Below are positions 16,375 through 23,768 of a stretch of 29,498 nucleotides of DNA, piece after piece. This DNA comes from JANLSE01 sp038214135 (GTDB taxonomy: Bacteria; Chloroflexota; Chloroflexia; Chloroflexales; Roseiflexaceae), in the NCBI GenBank assembly GCA_038214135.1, contig JBBQSD010000069.1, positions 1-29,498 on the forward strand, read 5' to 3'. The notes below the pieces were generated by a model that ran no database searches, had not been told where the DNA came from, and saw only the letters and a list, made by a program, of their open reading frames with translations. The translations under genes were made by a program, and so were the position numbers. The stretch's first letter is position 1, and each line of letters begins with the position of its first letter.

Positions 16375-18354
16375 ATGCGAGTAGAGGGCATTCCCCATAA
16401 AGGGGACGCGTTCTTGGACAAAATAGCCGAATATATTACGCGCCCGGCACTGCTGGTGTGGAGCGTGGTAGTCGTTGGTGCAGCGATTGTCGGGTTTACG
16501 CTTGGGGCGCAATCGAGCACACCGCTGCTGCTTATTGGTGCTGCGCTGATTGCCGTTCTGCTTGTGATCGGCGAATTGGCGGCTGTCGAGCTGCGCGATG
16601 GCAGCCTGCTTTCACCAGCCCCAGCATTGCTGATCGGCGGGCTGAGTATGACAAGTTGGCCGCTGCTGATTGTTGCGGTTGTGATTGGCACCGTCGTTCC
16701 TGGCCTGGTTCGTGGCCGCTTGCGCCGCGCAATTGTGGAGGCCGGTGGGCGGGCCTTGGCGATTCTTGTTGCATCACCAATCGACACCTTCAGCCGCCCG
16801 CAGGATGTGCTGCCGCTCAGTACAGTCGCGAGTTTACTGGCTCTCCCACTGATTGGGGTGTTCTTCTATATAGCCGAGATCGGGACTGGTGCAATTGATG
16901 ATGATGGGCCATTATTTGTTCGTTGGCGTTCGCGGCTTACCACAATGCGCTGGTATGCATTTGCTATGATCCCGATTGGCGGCACGCTCGGCCACCTCTG
17001 GCGTGTCGGCCCACTCGCGTTTGTTCCAGGCCTGATGACCCTGACCCTGACACAACACCTCTTCCGTGGCCAGGTTGCCCTCCACCGCGCCACCCGCGAT
17101 CTTGAAATTCTTGCAGGCCAGCATCGCGCACGTGGCGAGCGGCTCGAAAAACTCCAGGCGCTTGCAACCGCCATGATCGGCACGCTTGATGTGAATGTGA
17201 TGCTGCATATTCTGTGTGGGCGCCTGGCAGCACTGATGGATGCGCCATATGGATGGGCGGTATTGCTGGACAAAGATGGCCGCTTGCGGTTAATGGCCAA
17301 CCATCGGCTTGCGATTGATGAGACCCTTGAGGATCAGCCATTTGTGAACCCCGAAAGCTACCATGGCGTGATGCGCCGTGGGCGCGTGGTGTTGATGACC
17401 GACGAATATCGCCATGATCTGACGCCCATTTCGGCGCTACACGAATCGGTGCTCTGGAATACGGTGCTGAGTATTCCATTGGTTGCAGAAAAACGCGTTC
17501 TCGGGGTGATCTGCCTGGCATTCGAGCAACTACGCGGCCTGGATTCGGAGGAGCAACGGGTGCTGACGGCCTTCGCCCATCAGGCGGCGGTCACACTGGA
17601 GAATGCGCGCCTGTTCGACGAACTACGCCACAAACAAGTTGAACTGATCCAATCATCGAAACTCGCGGCTGTTGGCACCTTTGCCGCTGGTATTGCCCAT
17701 GAATTCAACAACTTGCTTGGCAGCATGCTTGGGTATGCTGAATTGGGCCATAGCAGTGAGGATACCGAGGAGAAGAACCGCTCGCTCGATGTCGTTATTC
17801 AGGCATGTCGGCGCGGGCGCAGCATTACACGTGGGCTGCTGACCTTTGCGCGGCGGCAGGAGCATCAGCGCACCCTTGCCGATGTGACCGAGGTTGTTCA
17901 CGAAACCCTGACGCTGGTTGAACTGGATCTGCGTAAATCGCGGATTAAGGTTGTGCGCCAGATTGAGTCCGTACCACTGACCTATTGTGATCTCGGGCAG
18001 CTTTCACAGGTTGTGTTAAATTTCGTGACCAACGCCCGTGATGCCATGAAACAACACGGCGGCACGCTCACACTTGCGGTTCGTGAGCGCCAGGGCCAGA
18101 TCGAAATCAGTGTCAGCGATACTGGTAGTGGCATTCCGCCAGAATTGATCGACAAAATCTTCGAGCCATTTGTGACAACCAAGGGCGCATTGGGTGGCAG
18201 CCAGACGCCCGGAACCGGCCTTGGCCTCTCGGTATCCTATGGCATCATCAAGGAACACGGCGGCACCATCACGGTGGACAGCGAAGTGGATCGGGGCACA
18301 ACCATGACGGTGCATCTGCCGATTACTACCGAACCGCTTGTAAGGGAAGAATAG
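16375..18354 (+). CDS. Orphan membrane sensor histidine kinase with GAF domain
   Basis: The 659-residue kinase has six to seven hydrophobic segments (about 20-240), then a short coiled linker and a GAF domain (about 260-410). The HisKA helix carries the phosphoacceptor His442 (AHEFNN). The ATPase domain shows the N-box NFVTNARDAM (Asn553), the G1 box DTGSGIPPE (Asp582), FEPFVTTK and the G2 box GTGLGLSVSYG. The HEFNN-type H-box and long loop before the G2 box are typical of NtrB-like kinases. GGGAGAGG 7 bases before the ATG fixes the start; the open frame back to 16207 overlaps the divergent gene's start. No response regulator is adjacent. The signal is unknown; a GAF domain often binds small molecules. 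The stop TAG is the end of a dispersed palindrome. Confidence 0.92.
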   Translation: MRVEGIPHKGDAFLDKIAEYITRPALLVWSVVVVGAAIVGFTLGAQSSTPLLLIGAALIAVLLVIGELAAVELRDGSLLSPAPALLIGGLSMTSWPLLIVAVVIGTVVPGLVRGRLRRAIVEAGGRALAILVASPIDTFSRPQDVLPLSTVASLLALPLIGVFFYIAEIGTGAIDDDGPLFVRWRSRLTTMRWYAFAMIPIGGTLGHLWRVGPLAFVPGLMTLTLTQHLFRGQVALHRATRDLEILAGQHRARGERLEKLQALATAMIGTLDVNVMLHILCGRLAALMDAPYGWAVLLDKDGRLRLMANHRLAIDETLEDQPFVNPESYHGVMRRGRVVLMTDEYRHDLTPISALHESVLWNTVLSIPLVAEKRVLGVICLAFEQLRGLDSEEQRVLTAFAHQAAVTLENARLFDELRHKQVELIQSSKLAAVGTFAAGIAHEFNNLLGSMLGYAELGHSSEDTEEKNRSLDVVIQACRRGRSITRGLLTFARRQEHQRTLADVTEVVHETLTLVELDLRKSRIKVVRQIESVPLTYCDLGQLSQVVLNFVTNARDAMKQHGGTLTLAVRERQGQIEISVSDTGSGIPPELIDKIFEPFVTTKGALGGSQTPGTGLGLSVSYGIIKEHGGTITVDSEVDRGTTMTVHLPITTEPLVREE

Positions 18355-18374
18355 GGGTGGTTCGTGAACCGCCC
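18352..18374. repeat. Palindrome copy at the end of the kinase gene, TAG + GGGTGGTTCGTGAACCGCCC
   Basis: The element (18355-18374) matches the family consensus GGGCGGTTCGCGAACCGCCC in all but two positions. The preceding TAG, which belongs to the element at 23611 and 19281 too, is the stop codon of the kinase gene. The hairpin could protect the transcript end. Confidence 0.9.
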
Positions 18375-18384
18375 ATCGCTGGTT

Positions 18385-18431
18385 TCCCTCTCCCCCTGAC
18401 CCCCTCTCCCACGCCGGGGCGAGGGGGAATT
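18385..18431. repeat. CT-rich repeat with a GC-rich foldback
   Basis: The stretch is almost pure C and T (CCCTCTCCCCCTGACCCCCT) and then folds back on CGCCGGGGCGAGGGGGA. Such CCCTCTCCC...GGGGGA elements occur as dispersed intergenic repeats in many high-GC bacteria; I know this from general experience and cannot count copies here. Confidence 0.65.
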
Positions 18432-18466
18432 GCACCATTGCGAACCCTGTGCGCCTACCACACCAA

Positions 18467-18489
18467 ACGCCCCACCGGGGCGTCTCTAC
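18467..18489. repeat. Hairpin repeat ACGCCCC-ACC-GGGGCGT followed by CTCTACG
   Basis: Perfect 7-base arms (18467-18473 and 18477-18483) with a 3-base loop. The right half GGGGCGTCTCTAC matches the degenerate element at 2917-2944. It lies between the kinase and the toxin remnant. Confidence 0.75.
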
Positions 18490-18517
18490 GGCACCGACCA
18501 ACGGTGTGCATCCACTA

Positions 18518-18709
18518 TCAAGGATACGAATTCGGATCCTCGACTGTTAATCCCTCAGCCTTACCTGCCGCCAACAGATCACGCGTTATCTGACTTGCAA
18601 TGATCAGGTGAGCATTTACAGGATCGCATATCTCTCGAATCCAGTTCGTGCCATTCTCGATAAGATAGCGCTTTGCCAGCGCACTCGCATCAAGAAAATA
18701 GATACTCAC
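18518..18709 (-). pseudogene. vapC: VapC-type PIN-domain toxin with a large internal deletion
   Basis: The 63-residue reading frame begins like a full PIN-domain RNase (GTG start, SIYFLDASALAKRY with the first catalytic Asp) and ends like one (DLLAAGKAEGLTVEDPN), but the roughly 75-80 residues that should lie between are missing. VapC proteins are usually 130-150 residues long. The lost part holds the other acidic residues needed to bind Mg2+/Mg2+, so it cannot be an active RNase. The join is in frame at ASQITR/DLLAA and both halves keep family-like sequence, which points to a recent deletion. The GTG overlaps the antitoxin stop (GTGA, 18709-18706). It may still fold partly and bind the antitoxin, but I treat it as a remnant. 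Confidence 0.8.
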
Positions 18710-19020
18710 GATTTTGGCCCACGCTGCTCAATAATAATTTCGCTGAGTGGTCGCCCACCAGGGCGGCTCAAGGACGCACTCACTTCTTCAAGAGTCGCGG
18801 TGGCTTGTGTAGCTTCCGCAAGCATTTCAGCCGATGGCTCCGCAAGCAATCCAGCTGCACGAAGCACATCTTGCGCCCGCTCACGCTCACTTTTCACTGA
18901 TTCAAGCCACTTCTGAAGATAGGCAACGGCCACATCAGCTGCGGGACGCCCAGCTTGGTTGGCCACGATACGCAATCGCTCATATGTCTCGGGCGGTAGA
19001 TCAAGGGTTAGCGTAGTCAT
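18706..19020 (-). CDS. vapB: VapB-like antitoxin (ribbon-helix-helix type)
   Basis: The 104-residue protein begins TTLTLDLPPETYERLRIVANQAGRP, a beta strand followed by a helix as in ribbon-helix-helix DNA-binding antitoxins. The C-terminal half is acidic and Ala-rich (AEPSAEMLAEATQATATLEE), as expected for a toxin-binding tail that is disordered when free. AGGAG lies 7 bases before the ATG at 19020. It overlaps the toxin remnant by GTGA, the usual antitoxin-first order. By family behaviour it should repress its own promoter, but I find no clear operator. With the toxin disabled, the antitoxin may be kept for regulation, for neutralising related toxins, or simply not yet lost. Confidence 0.75.
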   Translation of the reverse strand: MTTLTLDLPPETYERLRIVANQAGRPAADVAVAYLQKWLESVKSERERAQDVLRAAGLLAEPSAEMLAEATQATATLEEVSASLSRPGGRPLSEIIIEQRGPKS

Positions 19021-19205
19021 TATCACGCTCCTCTTCAGAAGATAGCGAAAGTAGCAGTTGTGCTGTATTCCATGGTAGCATATCAGTGATATTGATGCTC
19101 GGACGCATCTGTAGACAACCGAGCGTATCTTTAATGAATCTGCGTTACTGCCTCAATTCAGGTGTAGAGTTTTTGAAAGCGAGCCATACCAACCCGATCC
19201 CGTAC

Positions 19206-19225
19206 GGACGCGATATATCGCGTCC
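19206..19225. repeat. Perfect 20-base palindrome GGACGCGATATATCGCGTCC
   Basis: The sequence equals its own reverse complement over all 20 bases. A degenerate copy is at 5054-5073 with the same TACG flank on the left. No gene overlaps it. Confidence 0.93.
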
Positions 19226-19283
19226 CTCCCGAAACCGCATAGTGATCCGCGCTACAACGGATACGATGCCCACCACGGAGTAG

Positions 19284-19303
19284 GGGCGATTCGTGAACCG
19301 CCC
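19284..19303. repeat. Copy of the GGGCGGTTCGCGAACCGCCC palindrome family
   Basis: GGGCGATTCGTGAACCGCCC, preceded by GTAG as in other copies, differs from the consensus in two positions. Confidence 0.88.
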
Positions 19304-19307
19304 GCGA

Positions 19308-19346
19308 TGCACCCCACCCGCCGCCACTATCCGAACCTGTATAATG
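19308..19346 (+). repeat. Direct repeat, copy A
   Basis: It shares TGCA, a C-rich run and the exact core CTATCCGAACCTGTA with copy B at 19463-19502. Copy A contains a TATAAT hexamer (19340-19345), but no matching -35 box lies upstream. Confidence 0.75.
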
Positions 19347-19378
19347 ACAATCGTACGCGCGTATCGCGAATTGTACGT

Positions 19379-19394
19379 GCGTATAGCTATACGC
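19379..19394. repeat. 16-base perfect palindrome GCGTATAGCTATACGC
   Basis: The palindrome lies in a run of CGTA/TACG-rich sequence (19353-19395) between the two direct repeats. It could be a binding site, but no regulator is adjacent. Confidence 0.7.
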
Positions 19395-19462
19395 GCTCTA
19401 CGCCAGGGATTTTGGGTTTTCGCATATACCCGATCCGCGGCGCGGGCAAGGGGCGTGCCCCT

Positions 19463-19502
19463 TGCATCCCCATTCGCCGCCGCTATCCGAACCTGTACTA
19501 TG
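19463..19502 (+). repeat. Direct repeat, copy B
   Basis: The second copy of the unit at 19308-19346, about 155 bases away and roughly 80 percent alike. It ends 44 bases from the CHAT-FGE stop codon. Confidence 0.75.
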
Positions 19503-19545
19503 CACAGCGCCCTACTTACGGCGGATCAGGACACAGAATACGTAA

Positions 19546-22503
19546 TTAACGCTTTACACGCGAGGGCTGCCGGGCGAGACGCAACCCAACATCGTCGGTA
19601 CGGAAGTCGGGCGTGTCATTGTCACGGGCGGACGCGCGCAGGTTGAGCGGAAGAGTGTCCCAGCCGCCGCCGCGAAGTGTAAAGCGTTTTTCACTCGGTT
19701 TAATGCCATCTTCGCGCCTATCATCAGGATCATAGGGATAGGGTCGATAGAGACTGCGTGTCCATTCCCACACATTGCCCGTCATATCGAATAGCCCTTC
19801 CGGTGTCGCACCAGCAGGGAAGCATCCAACGGCGGTTGTCCCTTGATAAGTCTGGTTGAAATTAGCCCGTTCACCATCTGGTTGCTGATTGCCCCAGGCA
19901 TACATCCGCCGCTCACGTCCTCGCGCTGCGTATTCCCATTCCAGCTCGCTGGGCAGCGCATAGGTAAAACCATCATTCAGATGCTTGGTCAGCCAGCGAC
20001 AGAACGCGGCTGACTCGTACCATGTCACTCCAACAATAGGGTAATTTGGATGCTGGTTTCCAAAGCGTTTATCTTGCCAATTTGATGATTCTGTGCGCTT
20101 ATCGTGTTGCAGCCATGCCTGCCCGGCCGTATCCCACCAGGGGTGGTTGGGTTGGTAGCCACCGGCAGCCATGAATAACGCCCATTGGGCATTGGTCACG
20201 GGATAGCGGGCCAATTCGAATGGTGCGACTATCGCCGATTGTGTGTTGACCGTATATTGATACCAGTCGCGTGCTTGCTTTTCGAGCTTATTCTGCTTCT
20301 CGGCAGCGAAAATCGCTTCATACTCGGCTTGGGTATTGCCATACTGGAATTGGCCGCCCGCAAACGCCACCATCGCTGGCGGAAAGCTGACCACACCGGG
20401 GCGCGGGTCGCCATACTGTCCGGCAAGGTTGCCTGCTTGCAAGCGCTGATTGAGCGGTACTGATGGATTCTCAATCAGCCCTGCTACCAATCCAACCACT
20501 TCACGATCCTGCGGATTAATTTTGAGCAACGCAGTCAATTGATCAAGTGCAGCAGAATACGCTTTCTTAGTGATATTGCTTGTGATTGGTTCAATCATCC
20601 GCGAACGCGCTGCACGCTCCTCTTCAGCCTGTTTCTGTGCAGCGGCTTCGGCAGCAGCCCTGCGCTGTTGCGCGGCAAGCTCGTCGCGTACGCGTTGGAG
20701 CAGTGCCTCGGCATCGGTATCCTGGGGCTGTTCGGCCAGCAACAATTCGAGCGCGGCCTGGGCTGCTGCCCAATCGTTGCGTTCACAGGCGGCCAGCGCT
20801 GTTTCATAGTTGGCATCACGGCGCTGTTGTACTTCGGCCCATAGACGGTGTTTGCTTGGATCGGCAAAGCCTGGGTGCTGTCGCACCAGATCGTCGAGTG
20901 CGCCAAGCACCGCTTCCCAATCCCCGATTTCGCGTAGTTCGCCTGCTTCACGATAGGCAATCAGCAGATGCAGGCGTGTACGCGCCTCGGTATCATCTGG
21001 ATTAGCAGCGACCAATTGGGCCAGTAATTGCTCGGCCTCGCCCCAGCGTTGGGCAAAGTAGGCTGCACGGGCGCGCTGGCGCAGGCTGCGTAGTTCAGCA
21101 GTACTGAGTGTTGGCTGCACAATGGTCGTTTGCGGTAATGGTGCTTCTGACTTGGTTGTTGGTTGCAATGCCGCGAGCGCAGCCCCAATCCTGGCCAGTT
21201 CCACCTGAATGTCTTCGATCTCGATCTCCACTTCGGGCGGAGTGGAAATGCCAAATTTCGCCTTCTGCAACTCAAGCACATGCAACCGCCACTGATGACC
21301 GCGCCGCAGTTGCTCTAGTTGTTGCGCTTCATTCTCAACAGGGAGCGCAATCGGCTGGCTTGGTTCGACACGTAGCGTTGGCAGAGATACCGCTTGGGCA
21401 GTTGCCCGCGTAAACAGCGCGCCATCATTGCCACGCAGGAACAGCGCCGGGATGGCCCAATCCAGCCGATAGGTATCGATAGCATACAGATGGCGGCGGG
21501 CCTCGGTGACAGCCATGTCGATTGGGTGGCCATTGACCAGATCGGCATACAGGATGCGGGCCAACTGATTGGCGCTATCGACCGGAAATTCAAACTGCAT
21601 GGCCAGCACAGCAGGCACGCCACCACGCATGAGCGCCGCACCAACGCTGCCGAATGGATCGTTGCCACCCGAAACCGCACCCAAGCAACTATTCAGCACG
21701 ACCAGGCGCGTCTGGCCGCGTTGTTTCTCGATCAACAGGCGCAGTTGCGCTGCACCGATCAGCTCTTTATCGCCACCAATATCCTCGAACAGCAGTACAC
21801 CCTCGCCGCGCCGCTCATCGAGATCGCCATGGCACAGGACATGCAGCACATGCACGGGATCATCCAGCCGCTGGCGCAATTGATCGTAGGTGCCCGATCC
21901 ACGGATCACATCCAGTATAACCTGCCCGCTTGCCATTGGTCGGCGTAGTGCAGATTGCACCCGCTCCAATTCCCGGTCGAGATCGATCGGGCGCACGCCA
22001 CGCGGGCTGGCCAGCACGATGACAATCTGTAATGGGCCATCAAGCTGCAATGGGCGCAGTGGAGCTGCCATTTCGGGGCAGCGCACGAGGGCCAGATCAT
22101 CGGCCAGCGCCAGGAACTGATCGTTGGTGGCATCATACAGCAGTTCCCAGGGAATGGCGGTCAAGCCTGCTGGTAGCCGCAGCCGCACTGAGAGCCGCCC
22201 CTTGTTGGGCAGGGACTCGCGGGCAGCCCGAAAGCGGGCCAGTACCTCAGGCGGAAAGATCGCCTGGAACAGCATGCCACCAACCAGCTGAGCAGCGTGT
22301 AATTCCGCAGCATTGCTCAGCCGCGCTTCGCGAGCAGCAGCAACAAAGCGGGCGATCTCACGATAGTGTGGCAGCGCTGGAAACTGAAAGGCAAACCGGA
22401 TTGGCTGCGGCGGCAGATCAACCCCCGCAGCAGCCCGCAACGTCACCGTATAACCAGAACCCTGGGCAAGGATCGCCAGATCAAATTCGGGTGTGTTGAA
22501 CAT
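19546..22503 (-). CDS. CHAT-domain protease with TPR/coiled-coil middle and C-terminal FGE/C-type-lectin-like domain
   Basis: The 985-residue protein has three parts. Residues 1-365 form a CHAT (caspase-like) protease with AIPWELLYD (116-124), catalytic His225 (HVLCHGDLDE) and Cys273 (VVLNSCLGAVSGG). Residues 395-445 carry a linker with the TPPEVEIEIEDIQ pattern that I associate with conflict-type effectors. Residues 465-690 are helical TPR-like repeats and an Ala/Glu-rich coiled coil. Residues 700-980 are a formylglycine-generating-enzyme-like fold (VAPFELARYPVTNAQWALF, GVTWYESAAFCRWL, LPSELEWEYAARG, DMTGNVWEWT, LRGGGWD). The only cysteines there, 835 and 894, are not the catalytic pair of true sulfatase activators, so it is probably a binding module. 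The TPR/MshEN gene lies 26 bases upstream on the same strand. Its start has only a weak ribosome-binding site. Confidence 0.9.
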   Translation of the reverse strand: MFNTPEFDLAILAQGSGYTVTLRAAAGVDLPPQPIRFAFQFPALPHYREIARFVAAAREARLSNAAELHAAQLVGGMLFQAIFPPEVLARFRAARESLPNKGRLSVRLRLPAGLTAIPWELLYDATNDQFLALADDLALVRCPEMAAPLRPLQLDGPLQIVIVLASPRGVRPIDLDRELERVQSALRRPMASGQVILDVIRGSGTYDQLRQRLDDPVHVLHVLCHGDLDERRGEGVLLFEDIGGDKELIGAAQLRLLIEKQRGQTRLVVLNSCLGAVSGGNDPFGSVGAALMRGGVPAVLAMQFEFPVDSANQLARILYADLVNGHPIDMAVTEARRHLYAIDTYRLDWAIPALFLRGNDGALFTRATAQAVSLPTLRVEPSQPIALPVENEAQQLEQLRRGHQWRLHVLELQKAKFGISTPPEVEIEIEDIQVELARIGAALAALQPTTKSEAPLPQTTIVQPTLSTAELRSLRQRARAAYFAQRWGEAEQLLAQLVAANPDDTEARTRLHLLIAYREAGELREIGDWEAVLGALDDLVRQHPGFADPSKHRLWAEVQQRRDANYETALAACERNDWAAAQAALELLLAEQPQDTDAEALLQRVRDELAAQQRRAAAEAAAQKQAEEERAARSRMIEPITSNITKKAYSAALDQLTALLKINPQDREVVGLVAGLIENPSVPLNQRLQAGNLAGQYGDPRPGVVSFPPAMVAFAGGQFQYGNTQAEYEAIFAAEKQNKLEKQARDWYQYTVNTQSAIVAPFELARYPVTNAQWALFMAAGGYQPNHPWWDTAGQAWLQHDKRTESSNWQDKRFGNQHPNYPIVGVTWYESAAFCRWLTKHLNDGFTYALPSELEWEYAARGRERRMYAWGNQQPDGERANFNQTYQGTTAVGCFPAGATPEGLFDMTGNVWEWTRSLYRPYPYDPDDRREDGIKPSEKRFTLRGGGWDTLPLNLRASARDNDTPDFRTDDVGLRLARQPSRVKR

Positions 22504-22529
22504 GTACTCACTGCTCGGTTACGCTGCCA

Positions 22530-23228
22530 TTAATAATAATACTTATTATAGGCATCCTGGCGTTGCTCTTCAAGCGCACGATCCAGTTGTTCGCGGCGAA
22601 TATAGCCACGTTGCACAAGCAGTTCGCCAAAGCGGATAGGCTTTTCGTAGATTGAGGCGAGGGCATGTTCAGCAATGGCTTGTTGCAGCCGTTCGGGGGT
22701 CAGTAATCCCTGTGAGAGCAGGTATTCGCCGAGCCGATCCGGGATGCTGCGGGACTGCTGTTGCTCAACGAGCACGGCTGCCATTGCAAGCGGGGAAATG
22801 AATTTGCGGCGCAATAGAATCATCCCAAGCATCGTTTTGTGGCCGCGATTTTGGTCGTTGTGCTGCTCACGCAGCGCATCCTGGAGCTGTTGTTCTGTAA
22901 TCAGGCCTTTTGCGACCAGCGCCTGACCCAGCCGTAATGGCTCCCGTTTCGGCTCCTGGAAGATTGGTGCCCGAAACCCGGCAACTAACTCACGCAAGCG
23001 CATCGAATCAAGCTCGTTACGGGCTTCGCGGTAGTTTGGATCGAGCGTGAGCGCACGTTCGAGGCATTCGCGCTTCTGGGTTTCGTCATCGACGACACGG
23101 CTCATCAGCAGCCAAGCCGGTGCGTATTTGCTATCCTGTAGAATAGCCTGGCGTGCGAGCTTGAAGGCCACATCGCGTTCGCCATGGGCAAAGGCTTGTT
23201 GGGCTTGTTCGAATAGTGGGTAAGCCAT
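22530..23228 (-). CDS. TPR protein with four T2SSE_N/MshEN-like repeats
   Basis: The 232-residue protein begins with two TPR-like helical pairs (about 1-75). Four copies of a 24-residue unit follow: RLGQALVAKGLITEQQLQDA (from 99), a degenerate one at 133-156, RLGEYLLSQGLLTPERLQQA (from 165) and RFGELLVQRGYIRREQLDRA (from 199). The pattern RLGxxLvxxGxIxxxxLxxALxxQ is that of the N-terminal domain of type II secretion/pilus ATPases; in MshE it binds c-di-GMP. There is no ATPase here, and the spacing (8-10 residues) is tighter than in MshE as I recall it, so nucleotide binding is possible but unproven. GGAG 7 bases before the ATG supports the start. It is probably cotranscribed with the CHAT-FGE gene and could regulate it. 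Confidence 0.82.
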   Translation of the reverse strand: MAYPLFEQAQQAFAHGERDVAFKLARQAILQDSKYAPAWLLMSRVVDDETQKRECLERALTLDPNYREARNELDSMRLRELVAGFRAPIFQEPKREPLRLGQALVAKGLITEQQLQDALREQHNDQNRGHKTMLGMILLRRKFISPLAMAAVLVEQQQSRSIPDRLGEYLLSQGLLTPERLQQAIAEHALASIYEKPIRFGELLVQRGYIRREQLDRALEEQRQDAYNKYYY

Positions 23229-23338
23229 TGTCGCACTCCCACATCATTATGGGCCGGCCAACGAACCATACCATACTAAACCATACTCATGGTGTAATAG
23301 GTTGGTTAAGAATTATAGCACGATGGCGTGGCAATTTT

Positions 23339-23551
23339 CTACTTTAATTCTGGCACTTCAACAGGATCTTCGCGTGGCTCGCAGATTCCACAGAACAGCG
23401 CCCTGGCTGTGACAATGGCCTTATGGTTGCCGCGCGCATCCTTGAATAGCGCAACAATGTGGGGCATCTCACGGTGATGCTCTTTACAAATCGCCCGTCC
23501 ACAGAAGATGCAGGCGCCATGGGCAGGCCGTTCGCAATGCCAACAATTCAT
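23339..23551 (-). CDS. Small zinc-binding protein (B-box-like)
   Basis: The 70-residue protein has four Cys-x2-Cys-like pairs or partners: CWHC (residues 3-6), CIFC, CKEHH and a late CGIC. This suits one or two zinc sites of the treble-clef or B-box kind. No membrane segment is visible. An upstream in-frame start at 23578 exists, but AGAGGA 5 bases before the ATG at 23551 favours the shorter form. It is on the same strand as the TPR/MshEN gene, 110 bases ahead of it, so cotranscription is possible. The function is unknown; such proteins often mediate protein contacts. Confidence 0.7.
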   Translation of the reverse strand: MNCWHCERPAHGACIFCGRAICKEHHREMPHIVALFKDARGNHKAIVTARALFCGICEPREDPVEVPELK

Positions 23552-23610
23552 GTGTTCCTCTTTTCTTCTGCTGATCAAACATGCCCAATTGTAGCATGCT
23601 GCCTACGATA

Positions 23611-23635
23611 TAGGGCGGTTCGCGAACCGCCCCTA
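23611..23635. repeat. Perfect copy of the GGGCGGTTCGCGAACCGCCC palindrome
   Basis: The 20-base core (23613-23632) is a perfect palindrome, flanked by TAG and CCTAC, so the whole element reads nearly the same on both strands. It sits between two divergent genes. Confidence 0.95.
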
Positions 23636-23768
23636 CGCCATGATCGGCAGGGTAGCGTTGCAGGACGTTACGTCACACCCGAATCCCACCCGGTGGCTTG
23701 ACCATGCCACGGTGCTACGGTACACTGACGATACGTTATTCCTTTGATACAGGCGAGGGGTCGTTTCC

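Larger units (their letters stand above)
19021..19545. other. 525-base gap filled with short repeats
   Basis: No gene is supported: the short open frames run through palindromes and lack ribosome-binding sites. The gap holds two dispersed palindromes (19206-19225, 19284-19303), a near-identical direct repeat of about 39 bases (19308-19346 and 19463-19502) and a 16-base palindrome (19379-19394). The right edge is the 3' end of the CHAT-FGE gene. Confidence 0.75.

Noticed and set aside
18385..18431. The CT-rich foldback as a terminator of the kinase gene
   Set aside because: No T-tract follows the stem on the plus strand and the sequence looks like a dispersed repeat.
19546..19660. The C-terminal FGE/C-type-lectin-like end could be the variable region of a diversity-generating retroelement
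   Set aside because: I found no reverse transcriptase in the window and no template-like copy of this region with adenine changes in the 500 bases downstream. A distant system cannot be excluded, so a search for a matching template elsewhere would decide.
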